A stretch of DNA of 64,000 nucleotides, taken from assembly GCF_009935865.1 (NCBI RefSeq), contig NZ_QWEL01000007.1, positions 62,001 to 126,000 of the forward strand, given 5' to 3'. The position numbers and the translations under genes were made by a program. The stretch comes from Odoribacter sp. Z80 (lineage in GTDB: Bacteria; Bacteroidota; Bacteroidia; Bacteroidales; Marinifilaceae). Shown here piece after piece: positions 18,511 through 28,415 of this stretch. Numbering within the stretch: the stretch's first letter is position 1; every line of letters begins with the position of its first letter. The notes below the pieces were generated by a model that was not told where the DNA came from, ran no database searches, and saw nothing but the letters and a program-made list of their open reading frames with translations.

Positions 18511-19851
18511 ATGAAAGTAGGAAAAAGTTCCATCAGCAAGAAAACCATCTGGTTAATCGCCTATCCTATCATATTCGGTAATCTGGCACAAACCCTGATT
18601 ACCCTGACAGACACTGCCTTTCTGGGAAGAGTCAGCGGCATTGCCCTGGCAGCTTCCATGATGGCTGGAATCTACTACTATGTCTATTCCACCTTAGCCT
18701 GGGGCTTTTCAATGGGTATTCAAATTATCGTAGCCAGAAGACTGGGAGAAAACCGGCTGGAACGTATCGGCGTCATCTTTGAACACGGGTTGGTTTTCGT
18801 GACCATCCTGTCTTCCGCCCTCTTCCTGATACAACATTTTTTCAACCAGCAAATCCTGGCAAACGTCATCCGATCCGGAAATATCTATCGCTCAGCCCTG
18901 GAATACATGGACTACAGACACTACGGCATCATTTTCGTTTGCTTTAATTTCCTGTTCCGGGCACTCTACATCGGCCTGGGCCATACCAAGGTCATCAGCT
19001 ACTCCACCCTCATTATGGCTGTCGTAAATATCTTTCTGGACTACGCTTTGATCTTCGGTCACTTCGGATTTCCACAAATGGGAGTAGGAGGTGCAGCCTT
19101 TGCTTCCGTATGTGCAGAAGTATCAGCCTTTCTCTTCTTTATCATTTATACCCTGTGCGTATTGCCCCTAAAAAGCTACACCCTGTTCTATTTCCACAAA
19201 TTAGAAGGCTGGCTGATGAAATCCCTTCTCCGGCTGGCCCTTCCCACCATGTTTCAAAAACTGCTTTCTTTCGGAACCTGGTTTATATTTTTTGCCCTTG
19301 TAGAACATATGGGAGAAACTCCCATCGCAGTCTCCGGAATTATCAGAAGTGTATACATGCTCGTGATGATTCCCGTTTTCGCTTTCGGAGCCACAGCCAA
19401 TACCCTCACCAGCCGGCTCATCGGGGAAGGCAAGCAAAAAGAAGTACTTCCCACCGTATTCAAAACCATCCGGCAAGGCCTCATTGCCATACTTCCGGTA
19501 CTGCTATGCTGTCTGTTGATGCCTCACACTGTACTCTCCATCTACACTCCGGACCTCCCACTGGCAACAGCGTCGATCCCTTCCCTGCTTGTAATTTGCT
19601 GTGCTTCACTCGCCATGAGTTTCGGCATTCCTCTGTTTGAAGCCGTTTCCGGGACAGGTAACACCAGTTACGCTCTGATTCTTGAATCCATCGTTCTGGT
19701 TGCCTATACTTTCTCCGTCTGGTTCTTTGCTTCCTTCCTGGGTTCACAGGTTGAATGGGTATGGACCAGCGAATTTACTTACGGCGCCCTCATCGGACTA
19801 ATCTCTTTAGCCTATCTGAAAATAGCCAACTGGCAAAAAAAGAGAATCTGA
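18511..19851 (+). CDS. MATE family efflux transporter
   Basis: This 446-residue, twelve-helix protein belongs to the MATE (multidrug and toxin extrusion) family, which couples cation entry to drug or metabolite export. Family features include the N-terminal AYPIIFGNLAQTLITLTDTAFLG and repeated GGAAFA-like helices in both halves. I set the start at the ATG at 18511, 2 bp past the upstream stop. A frame extension to 18472 would overlap the barrel gene and add a hydrophilic stretch not typical of MATE proteins. Substrates cannot be predicted. Confidence 0.92.
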   Translation: MKVGKSSISKKTIWLIAYPIIFGNLAQTLITLTDTAFLGRVSGIALAASMMAGIYYYVYSTLAWGFSMGIQIIVARRLGENRLERIGVIFEHGLVFVTILSSALFLIQHFFNQQILANVIRSGNIYRSALEYMDYRHYGIIFVCFNFLFRALYIGLGHTKVISYSTLIMAVVNIFLDYALIFGHFGFPQMGVGGAAFASVCAEVSAFLFFIIYTLCVLPLKSYTLFYFHKLEGWLMKSLLRLALPTMFQKLLSFGTWFIFFALVEHMGETPIAVSGIIRSVYMLVMIPVFAFGATANTLTSRLIGEGKQKEVLPTVFKTIRQGLIAILPVLLCCLLMPHTVLSIYTPDLPLATASIPSLLVICCASLAMSFGIPLFEAVSGTGNTSYALILESIVLVAYTFSVWFFASFLGSQVEWVWTSEFTYGALIGLISLAYLKIANWQKKRI

Positions 19852-19856
19852 CCGGT

Positions 19857-21020
19857 TCAGCGGACAGCCCGGCGAATCCGGTCTAACCCGTCCTCCAAAA
19901 TGCTTCGGGGACATCCGATATTCATCCGGCGGAACCCCCGTCCTTCCGGTCCGAAATCCAAACCGTCATTCAATCCGATTTTCCCCCGACGGAGCAAACG
20001 TTCACCCATCTCTTCATGGCTAAAACCCGTATTCCTGAAATCCAGCCACAACAAAAACGAAGCCCCCGGTTTTACAAAACTCACTTCGGGCAACTCCTGC
20101 CGGAAGTAGTCCTGGGCCATTTCTACATTTCCTTCCAGATAACAAAGTAACTCATTGAGCCACTCCTCACCATACCGGTAGGCCGCTTTTAAAGTCACAT
20201 GACCGAAAATATTGCCTAATTCCAGATGCAAAGCCAGCAATTCCCGGTTATATCTCTGCAATATTTCCGGATTGGGAGCCAGAATGACAGAGTTCATCAT
20301 CCCCGCAATATTGAACGTTTTACTGGGAGCCATCGCCGTCAAGGTCATACCGGCAATCTCTTCAGAAACCGAAGCCATCATTGTATGACGATTTCCGGAC
20401 AACGTCAGGTCAGCATGGATTTCATCGGAAAGAATCATCACCCCATAACGGCAACACAACTCTCCCATCCGTCGCAATTCTTCCCGGCTCCACACCCGCC
20501 CAAGCGGATTATGGGGATTACAGAGAATAAATAACTTCACCCCCCCCTTCAATGCCTGTTCAAAATTTTTCCAATCCACTTCATATTTTCCTTCCTTCAG
20601 TTGCAAAGAACTGCAAACCAGCCGGCGGCCGTTATCAGTCACCACAGAATGAAAAGGAGGATACACTGGAGTAAGAATCAGAACCTTATCACCCGGAGCC
20701 GTAAAAATCCTCACTGAAAGCGACAAAGCCGTCACAATCCCCGGACTGGAAGACAGCCACTCCTCCCGGACCTCCCACCGATAGCGCCGTTTTACCCATT
20801 CCCGGAAAACCTGTTTACTCTCACCGGTACGAAAAGTATAACCGAATACACCATGTTCGCAACATTTTCGGGCTGCTTCCACCACTGCCGGAGGAGCCTG
20901 GAAATCCATGTCCGCTACCCACATAGGCAGCAAATCCACACATCCGAAGGCCTCCTGCAAATTATCATATTTCACACAATCCGTCCTCCGACGGTCAATC
21001 ATAAGGTCAAAATCAAACAT
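19857..21020 (-). CDS. PatB/MalY-type PLP-dependent C-S lyase
   Basis: This is a fold-type I aminotransferase-like enzyme of 387 residues. PatB/MalY relatives split cystathionine or cysteine to give ammonia, pyruvate and a thiol. The opening MWVADMDFQAPPAV near 33-46 is diagnostic of the subgroup. The PLP lysine is K234 in APSKTFNIAG, with CNPHNPLGR and SDEIHADL before it. The ATG at 21020 is chosen; a TTG three codons upstream also keeps the frame. It is convergent with the MATE gene and divergent from the second transglycosylase gene. Confidence 0.92.
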   Translation of the reverse strand: MFDFDLMIDRRRTDCVKYDNLQEAFGCVDLLPMWVADMDFQAPPAVVEAARKCCEHGVFGYTFRTGESKQVFREWVKRRYRWEVREEWLSSSPGIVTALSLSVRIFTAPGDKVLILTPVYPPFHSVVTDNGRRLVCSSLQLKEGKYEVDWKNFEQALKGGVKLFILCNPHNPLGRVWSREELRRMGELCCRYGVMILSDEIHADLTLSGNRHTMMASVSEEIAGMTLTAMAPSKTFNIAGMMNSVILAPNPEILQRYNRELLALHLELGNIFGHVTLKAAYRYGEEWLNELLCYLEGNVEMAQDYFRQELPEVSFVKPGASFLLWLDFRNTGFSHEEMGERLLRRGKIGLNDGLDFGPEGRGFRRMNIGCPRSILEDGLDRIRRAVR

Positions 21021-21059
21021 ACCTGCCAAATAAAGAATTTAAAAATCATTTTTTTCATG

Positions 21060-21067
21060 TATCTTTG
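21060..21067 (+). promoter_or_regulatory. -7 box of the second transglycosylase gene
   Basis: TATCTTTG matches the consensus 25 bp upstream of the start codon; a weak TTTA -33 box lies at 21038-21041. Confidence 0.55.
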
Positions 21068-21091
21068 TAAGGTACAAATATAAAGCTAATA

Positions 21092-22018
21092 ATGAAAAAT
21101 ATACACTCTCTCATTTATATCTGCCTGACCGTTTCTGTCTTAAATCTCTTCTTCTTCCTTTTCCATTCCTTCCCAAAAGAAAAAAACACTCTCATCTCCG
21201 GCACCGGGACATCCTTTACAGCTATCGAACCCCGGACATCAGACGTATTCGTTCCCCAAAAAATGGATTTTGCCGGAGAAAATGTGCCCCTGCATCAACC
21301 AAGCGTAAAGGAAGCCCTCCAGAAAGAATTGATTGTCAACACCTATCTACATTCCCACACGTTACAAATCCTGAAAAAAGCTCCCCGCGTATTCTCTGTC
21401 CTGGAACCCCTCTTAAAAAAATACAACATTCCTGACGATTTCAAATACCTTGCCGTTATCGAAAGCCGTCTGGAACCCCTGATTGTTTCGCCGGCAGGAG
21501 CCGTCGGTATCTGGCAATTCATGAAAGACACAGGCAAAGACCTCGGACTTGAAATCAACAACGAAGTCGACGAACGCTATCATCTGGAAAAAGCAACAAA
21601 AGCAGCAGCAGATTACCTGCAAAAAGCCTACAACAAATTCAATTCATGGACCCTCGCAGCCGCTTCCTACAATGCCGGCACCTCGATGCTTACCAAACAG
21701 ATGCAATTACAAAAAGAAAGCGATTATTACAACCTGCTGCTGGGAGAAGAAACCGAACGTTATGTATTCCGCATTCTGGCCCTGAAACAGATTATGACCC
21801 ATCCGGAACTTTATCATTTCGAAATAAACGAAACTTACCCGATAGAAAAGACAGAAGCCATTGAAGTCAAAAAAACGGTCAAAGACTGGGCCGATTTTGC
21901 CAGGGAACACGGCATTACGTACAAAACCCTGAAACGTTTTAATCCCTGGTTGCGCAAAAACACCCTCCACAATCCCCACCACAAAACCTACGAAATAAAA
22001 ATTCCGGTAAAAAAATAA
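21092..22018 (+). CDS. SLT-domain lytic transglycosylase (no LysM)
   Basis: This predicted murein-cleaving enzyme of 308 residues has an N-terminal membrane or signal segment (about 8-26). Its SLT domain contains the catalytic Glu in the AVIES motif, AVGIWQFM, NEVDERYHLEKATKAAADYL and ASYNAG. It is a shorter cousin of the transglycosylase at 0.7 kb. The C-terminal 60 residues look like a single degenerate LysM-like end (FAREHGITYKTLKRFNPWL). It stands alone between the divergent C-S lyase gene and the nucleoside kinase gene. Confidence 0.88.
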   Translation: MKNIHSLIYICLTVSVLNLFFFLFHSFPKEKNTLISGTGTSFTAIEPRTSDVFVPQKMDFAGENVPLHQPSVKEALQKELIVNTYLHSHTLQILKKAPRVFSVLEPLLKKYNIPDDFKYLAVIESRLEPLIVSPAGAVGIWQFMKDTGKDLGLEINNEVDERYHLEKATKAAADYLQKAYNKFNSWTLAAASYNAGTSMLTKQMQLQKESDYYNLLLGEETERYVFRILALKQIMTHPELYHFEINETYPIEKTEAIEVKKTVKDWADFAREHGITYKTLKRFNPWLRKNTLHNPHHKTYEIKIPVKK

Positions 22019-22045
22019 AACCGGTCCGGTTCTTTTGGCCTGCTA

Positions 22046-22076
22046 TTTGTTTATAACCGATTTGTGAGTATATTCG
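22046..22076 (+). promoter_or_regulatory. Promoter of the nucleoside kinase gene
   Basis: TTTG at 22046-22049 and TATATTCG at 22069-22076 (one mismatch) are 19 nt apart, 22 bp ahead of the start codon. Confidence 0.5.
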
Positions 22077-22097
22077 TTAACTCCAAAACAAACAAAT

Positions 22098-23762
22098 ATG
22101 AAAACCATAACCATCACATGCGACAACACCGGACAGGATTATAACATTGAACTGGGAACCACTTTGCAGGAAGTCAGGAAAATCGTCTTTCCGGAAAACC
22201 ACGATAACATCCTGGGAGCTCTGGTAAACAACCAACTGCAAGACCTGCAGTTCATAGTCATGGCTCCCTTAGTCGTAAATTTTATAGACGTCACAACCCT
22301 CGATGGTTACAGCATTTATTCGCGTACCCTGATTTTTGTACTCTACAAAGCCATATCAGAGCTATTTCCTAAAAAGATACTTCGGGCAGAATACTTTATT
22401 TCCAACGGGATCTTCTGCCGGATAGGCAATAAAGACTTGCTGCTGACTCCGGAAGTGATAGAACGGATAAAGATGAAAATGCAGGAAATCATCAACCGGA
22501 ACATTCCCATTATCCGGGAAGAAATCCCCACCCATAAGGCCGTACAACTTTTTCGCAGGAAGGGACTTAAAGATAAAGCGGAATTGATGGAAACCCGGGG
22601 AAAACTGTTCACCTCTCTCTACTATCTGGACGGCCTGCCGGACTACTTTTACGGCACACTGGCACCTTCTACCCGCTGTCTCAAGACTTTTGGCCTCGAA
22701 CCTTACAAAAAAGGAATGCTCCTGCGACTGCCCAACCGGGCTTGTCCTTCCGAACTTCTGCCGGTACTGCCTCAGGATAATCTGTATCAGGTTTTCAGCG
22801 AACATAAACGCTGGGGAAAGATTCTGGAAATAACGGACATCGGACACCTCAACACCATTATTGAGAAAAAATACTCCGGACCCATGATTAAAATCAGCGA
22901 AGCCCTCCACGAAAAGAAAATATCCCAAATCGCCGATAAAATCAAAAACCTCCGGAGAAAAGTAAAGGTCATCCTCATTGCCGGCCCTTCCTCCTCCGGA
23001 AAAACCACCTTCGGGAAACGCCTGGCCATCCAACTGATGGTAAATGGGATTAAACCGGTCAACCTGTCACTTGACAACTATTTCGTCAACCGCGAACAAA
23101 CCCCACGGGACGAAAAAGGAGAATATGACTATGAATGCATAGATGCCCTTGATATCAACACCTTCACAGACAACATCCAACGCCTCATGCAGGGTGAAGA
23201 AATCGAAATCCCTAAATTCTCCTTCGATACAGGCCAAAGATACTACGACGGAGAAAAACGCAAGCTTACTAAAAATAATGTCATTATCGTAGAAGGCATT
23301 CACGGACTGAATCCCAGATTAACCCAACTGCTTCCTCCGGAGTCTTTATTTAAAATCTTTGTTTCAGCCCTTACTTCCATTTCCATAGATAACCACAATC
23401 TCATCAACCCGGCAGACAACCGCCTCATCAGGCGCTTAGTCAGAGATTATAGATACCGCAACTATTCAGCCCTCGACACCATCAAACGCTGGGAAAGTGT
23501 CCTGACCGGAGAACAAAAACACATCGTACCTTATCAGGAAGAAGCAGATGCAATCTTCAACTCTGCCCTGATTTATGAATTGGGAGCCCTGAAAATCCAG
23601 GCAGAACCACTGCTGAGAGAAGTAACCCAACAATATCCTGAACATTCCAAAGCACTCCGGCTTTTAAAATTCTTTTCCTATATCCGGGCAGTGCCCACAC
23701 GGGAAATACCTCCAACTTCCATTATCCGCGAATTTTTAGGCGGTAGCAGTTTCAAATATTAA
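22098..23762 (+). CDS. Nucleoside (uridine-type) kinase with ThrRS-like N-terminus
   Basis: The 554-residue protein combines an N-terminal TGS/threonyl-tRNA synthetase-like region (about 1-270) with a P-loop kinase domain. The Walker A is GPSSSGKTTFGKR near residues 295-307, followed by SLDNYFVNR and VIIVEGIHGLNP. This architecture is annotated as nucleoside kinase in many anaerobes. It likely phosphorylates uridine or cytidine for pyrimidine salvage; the ThrRS-like part is of unknown use and carries no aminoacylation domain. Length fits the family, and the gene is monocistronic. Confidence 0.88.
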   Translation: MKTITITCDNTGQDYNIELGTTLQEVRKIVFPENHDNILGALVNNQLQDLQFIVMAPLVVNFIDVTTLDGYSIYSRTLIFVLYKAISELFPKKILRAEYFISNGIFCRIGNKDLLLTPEVIERIKMKMQEIINRNIPIIREEIPTHKAVQLFRRKGLKDKAELMETRGKLFTSLYYLDGLPDYFYGTLAPSTRCLKTFGLEPYKKGMLLRLPNRACPSELLPVLPQDNLYQVFSEHKRWGKILEITDIGHLNTIIEKKYSGPMIKISEALHEKKISQIADKIKNLRRKVKVILIAGPSSSGKTTFGKRLAIQLMVNGIKPVNLSLDNYFVNREQTPRDEKGEYDYECIDALDINTFTDNIQRLMQGEEIEIPKFSFDTGQRYYDGEKRKLTKNNVIIVEGIHGLNPRLTQLLPPESLFKIFVSALTSISIDNHNLINPADNRLIRRLVRDYRYRNYSALDTIKRWESVLTGEQKHIVPYQEEADAIFNSALIYELGALKIQAEPLLREVTQQYPEHSKALRLLKFFSYIRAVPTREIPPTSIIREFLGGSSFKY

Positions 23763-24351
23763 TCTTCTCTACGGCAATTCTTTGCATGAATATGAATCAG
23801 ACAAAGAATTGCCGTCCGAACTTACTTTCTCTCCCAAACACACACTCTCTGCCGAGGTTTGCCCATTTTTAAGGAAACATTTTATACAATATTATAGATT
23901 AATTTAAAGTTTTTTATCTATATATTTTGTTTATATTTCCAAACATCTATATTTGTATTCTATTAATTTTTATGTTTTTAGGCATATATTATGACAAAGC
24001 AAATATTCCGCTCAGATTTACATACCCCATCAAAATCATATTCAAGGAACATCCCGTTGGAAGCCCGGATTGTTCATATTCTCTTCCTGACAGGATTGTT
24101 CCAGGCGGTATCTTTTCCAGCAGTTGCACCAGCCTCTCTTCCTGCATTATCTTCCCGAAGGTACAGAAACTTATCTCGCTTCGGGCCTATCGGGACTTTG
24201 TCTGCCCCGGACCAAAATAAAGATTGCCGACATCTTACTATTGCTCTTACATTCTGGTCCCTTGTTTCCGGGCTTCCAGGACAGCCCCGATACCCGAAGG
24301 GAGGCCCCTTTCCGGCAACTTCGCATGACAGACTCCGTGCTATTGCCTCTC
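23763..24351. other. 589-bp region without a convincing gene
   Basis: It contains a perfect hairpin (23771-23815), a very AT-rich stretch (23880-23980) and a more G+C-rich stretch at 24030-24350. Several overlapping open frames cross the last part on both strands, up to 132 codons. All are rich in Ser, Pro and Arg, lack motifs and have no start signals. The sequence looks noncoding and could be a dispersed intergenic repeat. Confidence 0.5.
23771..23815 (+). terminator. Hairpin after the nucleoside kinase gene
   Basis: ACGGCAATTCTTTG at 23771-23784 is perfectly inverted at 23802-23815 with a 17-nt loop. It begins 8 bp after the stop codon. No U-tract follows, so it may terminate weakly or protect the 3' end of the message. 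Confidence 0.6.
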
Positions 24352-25893
24352 TTATTTTCCTGCCTGTTCGTCAAAGACAGGTAAAGTAACAGAAAAATGA
24401 GGATTAGGAACATGTTGGGACTGAATAATCTTTTTCATCTTTTCTATCTTATCCGGATGTTGTTCTGCAACATCGTGATCTTCATGAATATCCGTAGCTA
24501 AATGATACAGAAAAGGGGTTCCTTTTTTCACCACCATCTTCCAGTCTCCCATACGGACAGCAATCTGGTCCGTTTCATTAAACTCCCAGTACAAAAATTC
24601 ATGTTCCTCCTGCCCCTCTTTCCCCAACAAAGTCGGAGCAAAGGAAATTCCGTCAAAATAGTCCACCTTCTTTTTCTTATTGGCATACTTCTTCACATAA
24701 TTTTTCACTCCTATCAATTCACAAAACGTCGGCATCAAATCATAAAACGCCAACTGATGCCCGTTCACTGTGCCCGCAGGCACTTTCCCGGGCCAACGGA
24801 CAATAAAAGGAATACGGATTCCTCCTTCATAACACTGACGCTTTAATCCTCTAAGCTGGCCATCCCGTCCGAAAAAGACCGGGTCAGCACCTCCTTCTTC
24901 GTGAGGACCGTTATCACTGGTAAAAATCACAATGGTATTCTTCTCCAACCCCTTTTCCTTCAGTTTCTCCATCACCTCCCCCACGTAAGCATCCAATCGG
25001 GAAATCATAGCCGCAAACTGTGCATGGGTATGCACGGAAGGATTGTAACGGGAACCGGCAGAACCACCCCAAGTCTTGTCATGAAAGAACTTCTGCTGAT
25101 AGCGTAATAAAATGGAATCTTCAGGCTGGACCAATTCAGCATGAGGTAAAGTGTAAGTAAAAATACCGAAAAACGGTTGTCTGCCATCCTGACGATCCAG
25201 CCATTTCATTGCTTCCTGATGAATCATATCAGCCGAATATTGTGAACGCTTAAAATATTCTTTGCCAAACATCGGGTATCGGATATTTTCCTCCATCACA
25301 ACCCGCACAACACCCGTATCTCCCAATTGCTTGCTGTAGCGATTCAAGAAGTTAGGATAATGAAGATGAGCCTGAAACTGGCAAATATATCCGTAAAACT
25401 CATCTATACCGCGTTTATCAGGAGTAGAAACAGAACCTTCATAACCGCCCGCCCATTTTCCGAACATCCCGGTCGTATAGCCGTTATCTTTCATAATCTC
25501 AGGAATAATGACATGATCCGGGTCATAGGGATGCTGTCCGACAACGGAAAAATCTTCATTATTCCCGTACCTCACCATCGGCACCCCATTCCAGTATTCC
25601 TTATTGCCGCGTACCTCGCTATGCCCTGAATGCTGTCCGGTCATAAAGGCTGCCCGGGAAGGTGCGCTAACCGGACTACCGGCATAAGCCTGCGTAAAAC
25701 GCATTCCCTCTTCCGCCATTCGGTCGATATGGGGTGTACTGATATAAGGCTGACCATAACACCCTAAATCTCCATATCCCATATCATCGCACATGATATA
25801 AATAATATTCGGTCGGTCCACTTTCTGGGCATATATTCCCGACAAAGGCAAAACCAACCCTCCACCTAAAAGAAAAAGTTTTTTACTAATCAT
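24352..25893 (-). CDS. Secreted sulfatase (arylsulfatase family)
   Basis: The 513-residue enzyme belongs to the alkaline-phosphatase-like sulfatases that remove sulfate esters, here probably from host or dietary glycans. A signal peptide covers residues 1-22, ending IYAQ. The metal and nucleophile region includes CDDMGYGDLG and the sulfatase signature SAPSR at 76-80, in which Ser76 is the residue an anaerobic sulfatase-maturing enzyme would convert to formylglycine. TSDNGPHEEGG supplies further metal ligands. No maturase, SusCD pair or glycosidase is adjacent, so the substrate cannot be assigned. Confidence 0.93.
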   Translation of the reverse strand: MISKKLFLLGGGLVLPLSGIYAQKVDRPNIIYIMCDDMGYGDLGCYGQPYISTPHIDRMAEEGMRFTQAYAGSPVSAPSRAAFMTGQHSGHSEVRGNKEYWNGVPMVRYGNNEDFSVVGQHPYDPDHVIIPEIMKDNGYTTGMFGKWAGGYEGSVSTPDKRGIDEFYGYICQFQAHLHYPNFLNRYSKQLGDTGVVRVVMEENIRYPMFGKEYFKRSQYSADMIHQEAMKWLDRQDGRQPFFGIFTYTLPHAELVQPEDSILLRYQQKFFHDKTWGGSAGSRYNPSVHTHAQFAAMISRLDAYVGEVMEKLKEKGLEKNTIVIFTSDNGPHEEGGADPVFFGRDGQLRGLKRQCYEGGIRIPFIVRWPGKVPAGTVNGHQLAFYDLMPTFCELIGVKNYVKKYANKKKKVDYFDGISFAPTLLGKEGQEEHEFLYWEFNETDQIAVRMGDWKMVVKKGTPFLYHLATDIHEDHDVAEQHPDKIEKMKKIIQSQHVPNPHFSVTLPVFDEQAGK

Positions 25894-26103
25894 ACTGATT
25901 CGTTTATATTGACTATATCTATTTTATCCCCAGTCCAAGCACAAACCAAAACCGGTCAGACAAAACTATAAAAAATTAGGTTATATCCATCATTTCATCT
26001 GCAAACATCCTCCGCACAGGTTCATCACGGTCTTACATACAGTGAAATGCAACCCCGGGAAAACGATTTCCGTAAAACAGGAAATTCTTTACTCCACTTT
26101 ATT

Positions 26104-27141
26104 ATGAAACGGATGTATTTATTTCTTGTGTTGACCCACCTACTTGGAATGGCCTGCCAAAAAAAAGAAACCGTTCATCCCGGCCAGCATCCCCGTCCGG
26201 TAAAGGTCGTACAAGTAAAAAACCTCGGGACAATCACCCGCCAATACACCGGAGTCGTGGAGGCCAAAGAATTCAGCACACTGGCATTCAAAGTGCCCGG
26301 AACCCTGGAAGAACTCCGTTTCAGCACCGGCCAGCAAGTGAGGCAAGGCGAGGTAATCGCCCGCATCAAACCCTTTGATTACAACCAACAATACCGGACC
26401 GCAGAAGCCAATTATCAGCTTGCAAAATCCATTTACGAACGGAACAAACGGCTTTTTGCTTCCAACGCCGTGTCCCGGCAAAACCTCGAAATTGCCGAAG
26501 CCGATTACGTCAAAGCCGAATCCGCCCTGAATATAGCCCAAAGGACACTCGGTTATACCGTCCTCACTGCCCCTTTCAATGGTTTTGTTGAACAACGGTA
26601 TGTGGAAAACTACGAAGAAATCACGGCAGGACAAGCCATCCTCCGGCTGGTGAATCCCGACAGCATTGAAGTCCGTTTCACCCTTCCAGAAACCAATATC
26701 TCCCTGCTTACCCTTCCTCAAAAAATATTCATTGAATTCGACTCACAAAAAGGGAAACTCTTTGCCTCGGATATAAAAGAATACATCTACTCCTCCGATG
26801 GCGGAGGCATACCGGTAACCCTGAACATCACCGACCAGTCGTTCCTTCCCTACCGGCCCTATGTTTTTCCGGGATTTTCCTGTAAAGTAATTTTCGAAAT
26901 CGACAGTATGGTTTCCGACAAATTTCTGATTCCGGGCAGTGCTCTTTTTCAGGAAAACGACAAATACTATGTATGGATCATCCGTCCGGCAACCTTTTCC
27001 GCCCATAAACAGCAAGTAGATGTATCCTTCTACGGCAATCAGGCTTTTGTTTCAAAAGGACTGAGCAAAGACGACCGGATTGTTATTGCAGGAATCTCTG
27101 CCCTGCACGAAGGACAAAAAGTCAAACCAATAAACATCTAA
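26104..27141 (+). CDS. RND efflux periplasmic adaptor lipoprotein (orphan)
   Basis: The 345-residue membrane fusion protein (HlyD/AcrA family) normally bridges an inner-membrane RND pump and an outer-membrane channel. The start at ATG 26104 gives a lipoprotein signal with lipobox GMAC (Cys18); an in-frame extension to 26047 is not signal-like. A biotinyl-lipoyl-like hairpin ([25 protein letters not shown]) flanks a coiled coil (about 95-140), then [12 protein letters not shown] and a beta-barrel domain follow. Neither an RND pump nor a TolC-like gene is adjacent; the next gene is mscL, 11 bp away. Confidence 0.88.
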   Translation: MKRMYLFLVLTHLLGMACQKKETVHPGQHPRPVKVVQVKNLGTITRQYTGVVEAKEFSTLAFKVPGTLEELRFSTGQQVRQGEVIARIKPFDYNQQYRTAEANYQLAKSIYERNKRLFASNAVSRQNLEIAEADYVKAESALNIAQRTLGYTVLTAPFNGFVEQRYVENYEEITAGQAILRLVNPDSIEVRFTLPETNISLLTLPQKIFIEFDSQKGKLFASDIKEYIYSSDGGGIPVTLNITDQSFLPYRPYVFPGFSCKVIFEIDSMVSDKFLIPGSALFQENDKYYVWIIRPATFSAHKQQVDVSFYGNQAFVSKGLSKDDRIVIAGISALHEGQKVKPINI

Positions 27142-27152
27142 ATACAAAAATC

Positions 27153-27581
27153 ATGAGCTTTCTAAAAGAATTCAAAACCTTCGCCATGCGGGGAAATGTA
27201 GTAGACATGGCAATAGGCATTATCATTGGAGGTGCCTTCGGAAAAATTGTCTCTTCACTGGTCAGCGACATCATTATGCCTCCCGTCGGCCTGCTCATCG
27301 GAGGAGTCCGGTTTCAGAATCTTAAAATCATACTCAAACAGGCACAAACAGACCCCGTCAACGGAAACGTGACAGAAGCCGTTAGCATCAATTACGGCAA
27401 TTTTATCAACACGGCATTGGATTTTCTGATTATAGCCTTTGCCATTTTTCTTTTTGTAAAACTGATAAACAGTATGAAGCGTAAAGAAGAAGCACAACCT
27501 ATTCCGCCGACAGCACCCGGAAAAGAGGAACAACTGCTGACTGAAATCAGGGATTTACTGAAAGAACAGAAACAACAATAA
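27153..27581 (+). CDS. mscL: Large-conductance mechanosensitive channel
   Basis: MscL opens at near-lytic membrane tension to release solutes on osmotic downshock. The 142-residue protein has the N-terminal amphipathic helix and first transmembrane helix [20 protein letters not shown], with the conserved pore glycines, a periplasmic loop, a second helix around 85-105 and a charged C-terminal bundle. Length is normal. It follows the RND adaptor gene by 11 bp, so both may be on one transcript. Confidence 0.95.
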   Translation: MSFLKEFKTFAMRGNVVDMAIGIIIGGAFGKIVSSLVSDIIMPPVGLLIGGVRFQNLKIILKQAQTDPVNGNVTEAVSINYGNFINTALDFLIIAFAIFLFVKLINSMKRKEEAQPIPPTAPGKEEQLLTEIRDLLKEQKQQ

Positions 27582-27590
27582 ACGGTCACA

Positions 27591-27620
27591 AAAAACATCC
27601 CGGACACTGTCCGGGATGTT
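27591..27620 (-). terminator. Terminator of the minus-strand barrel gene
   Basis: AACATCCCGGA at 27594-27604 pairs perfectly with TCCGGGATGTT at 27610-27620 around a 5-nt loop. Read on the minus strand the hairpin is followed by a run of T residues (from the A-run ending at 27595). It sits just past the barrel gene stop, convergent with mscL, and could stop both transcripts. Confidence 0.85.
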
Positions 27621-27622
27621 AC

Positions 27623-28210
27623 TTAAAACAAGTTACCGAACCGGTATCCCACAGACAACTGGAATACATGGTTTTTATTATTTCCTCCCCCGAAATCCTT
27701 ATCAAAAACATTGCTTAAACCGATATTATAACGGGCGGAAAACATAAGTTCATTCCAATTGTAAGAAAGTCCCATCGCAAAATTCACAGCCACCGTATTG
27801 GCATCACTGTTCACCCGATAAGTCGTGGTTTTGCCTCCGTCCTTTATCTTGGATTTTGCATTAAGCACAAATCCCAGTTCCGGTCCCAAGTCCACACTCA
27901 ACTCATCCAATACGTATAACTTAGCCAGTATCGGAATATTCAGATAATTCACCCTCAACCGGGTTTTCACTCCGTTTTCCTTATCGCGTGCCCCCTGCCG
28001 GGAATATACCAATTCCGGCTGTACGGCAAAAAAGTCGTTGAATCTCAATTCAGCAAAACCGCCGACATGCACACTAAACTTATTCTTTGCATCCCAATTG
28101 GAAATATTGGTCACATTAAATCCAACCTTCGGACCGACCGTAATATCCATTTGTGCCTTTACACTGCCGGCCACCAAAATAGCAACCGCCAATACCAATA
28201 ATTTTCTCAT
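27623..28210 (-). CDS. Small outer-membrane beta-barrel protein
   Basis: The 195-residue protein has a signal peptide (residues 1-19, ending VKA) followed by about eight amphipathic strands (GPKVGFNVTNIS, VGGFAELRFNDFFAVQPELVYSR, VNYLNIPILAKLY, MFSARYNIGLSNV) and a C-terminal Phe. This is the PorT-like/outer membrane beta-barrel family 2 (PF13568) common in Bacteroidetes. Most members are uncharacterised, so no transport role is assigned. It has its own terminator and stands alone. Confidence 0.88.
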   Translation of the reverse strand: MRKLLVLAVAILVAGSVKAQMDITVGPKVGFNVTNISNWDAKNKFSVHVGGFAELRFNDFFAVQPELVYSRQGARDKENGVKTRLRVNYLNIPILAKLYVLDELSVDLGPELGFVLNAKSKIKDGGKTTTYRVNSDANTVAVNFAMGLSYNWNELMFSARYNIGLSNVFDKDFGGGNNKNHVFQLSVGYRFGNLF

Positions 28211-28382
28211 CTTTTTAGTCTTTTTTTAATTATACTTCATTTTTCAACAAAAACTATGCCTTCACATTACCACTCCATTTAACGCACCCCCGCTTCCAAA
28301 AGTTTCCCGGAGAACATCCCGGCATCCCCTTGATTTTAATTTCTCCGGGCACGTAAAAGTATAAAAATTCAGTATAAAACAC

Positions 28383-28390
28383 TATCTTTG
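28383..28390 (+). promoter_or_regulatory. era -7 box
   Basis: TATCTTTG matches TAnnTTTG 25 bp ahead of the era start codon. No clear -33 box is seen. Confidence 0.55.
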
Positions 28391-28415
28391 CAAATTCAAA
28401 ATCAAACCAGAAAAT

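Noticed and set aside
23927-24413. Open frames of 80-132 codons as small genes before the sulfatase gene.
   Set aside because: They overlap on several frames and both strands, are Ser/Pro/Arg-rich and lack promoters, start signals or motifs.
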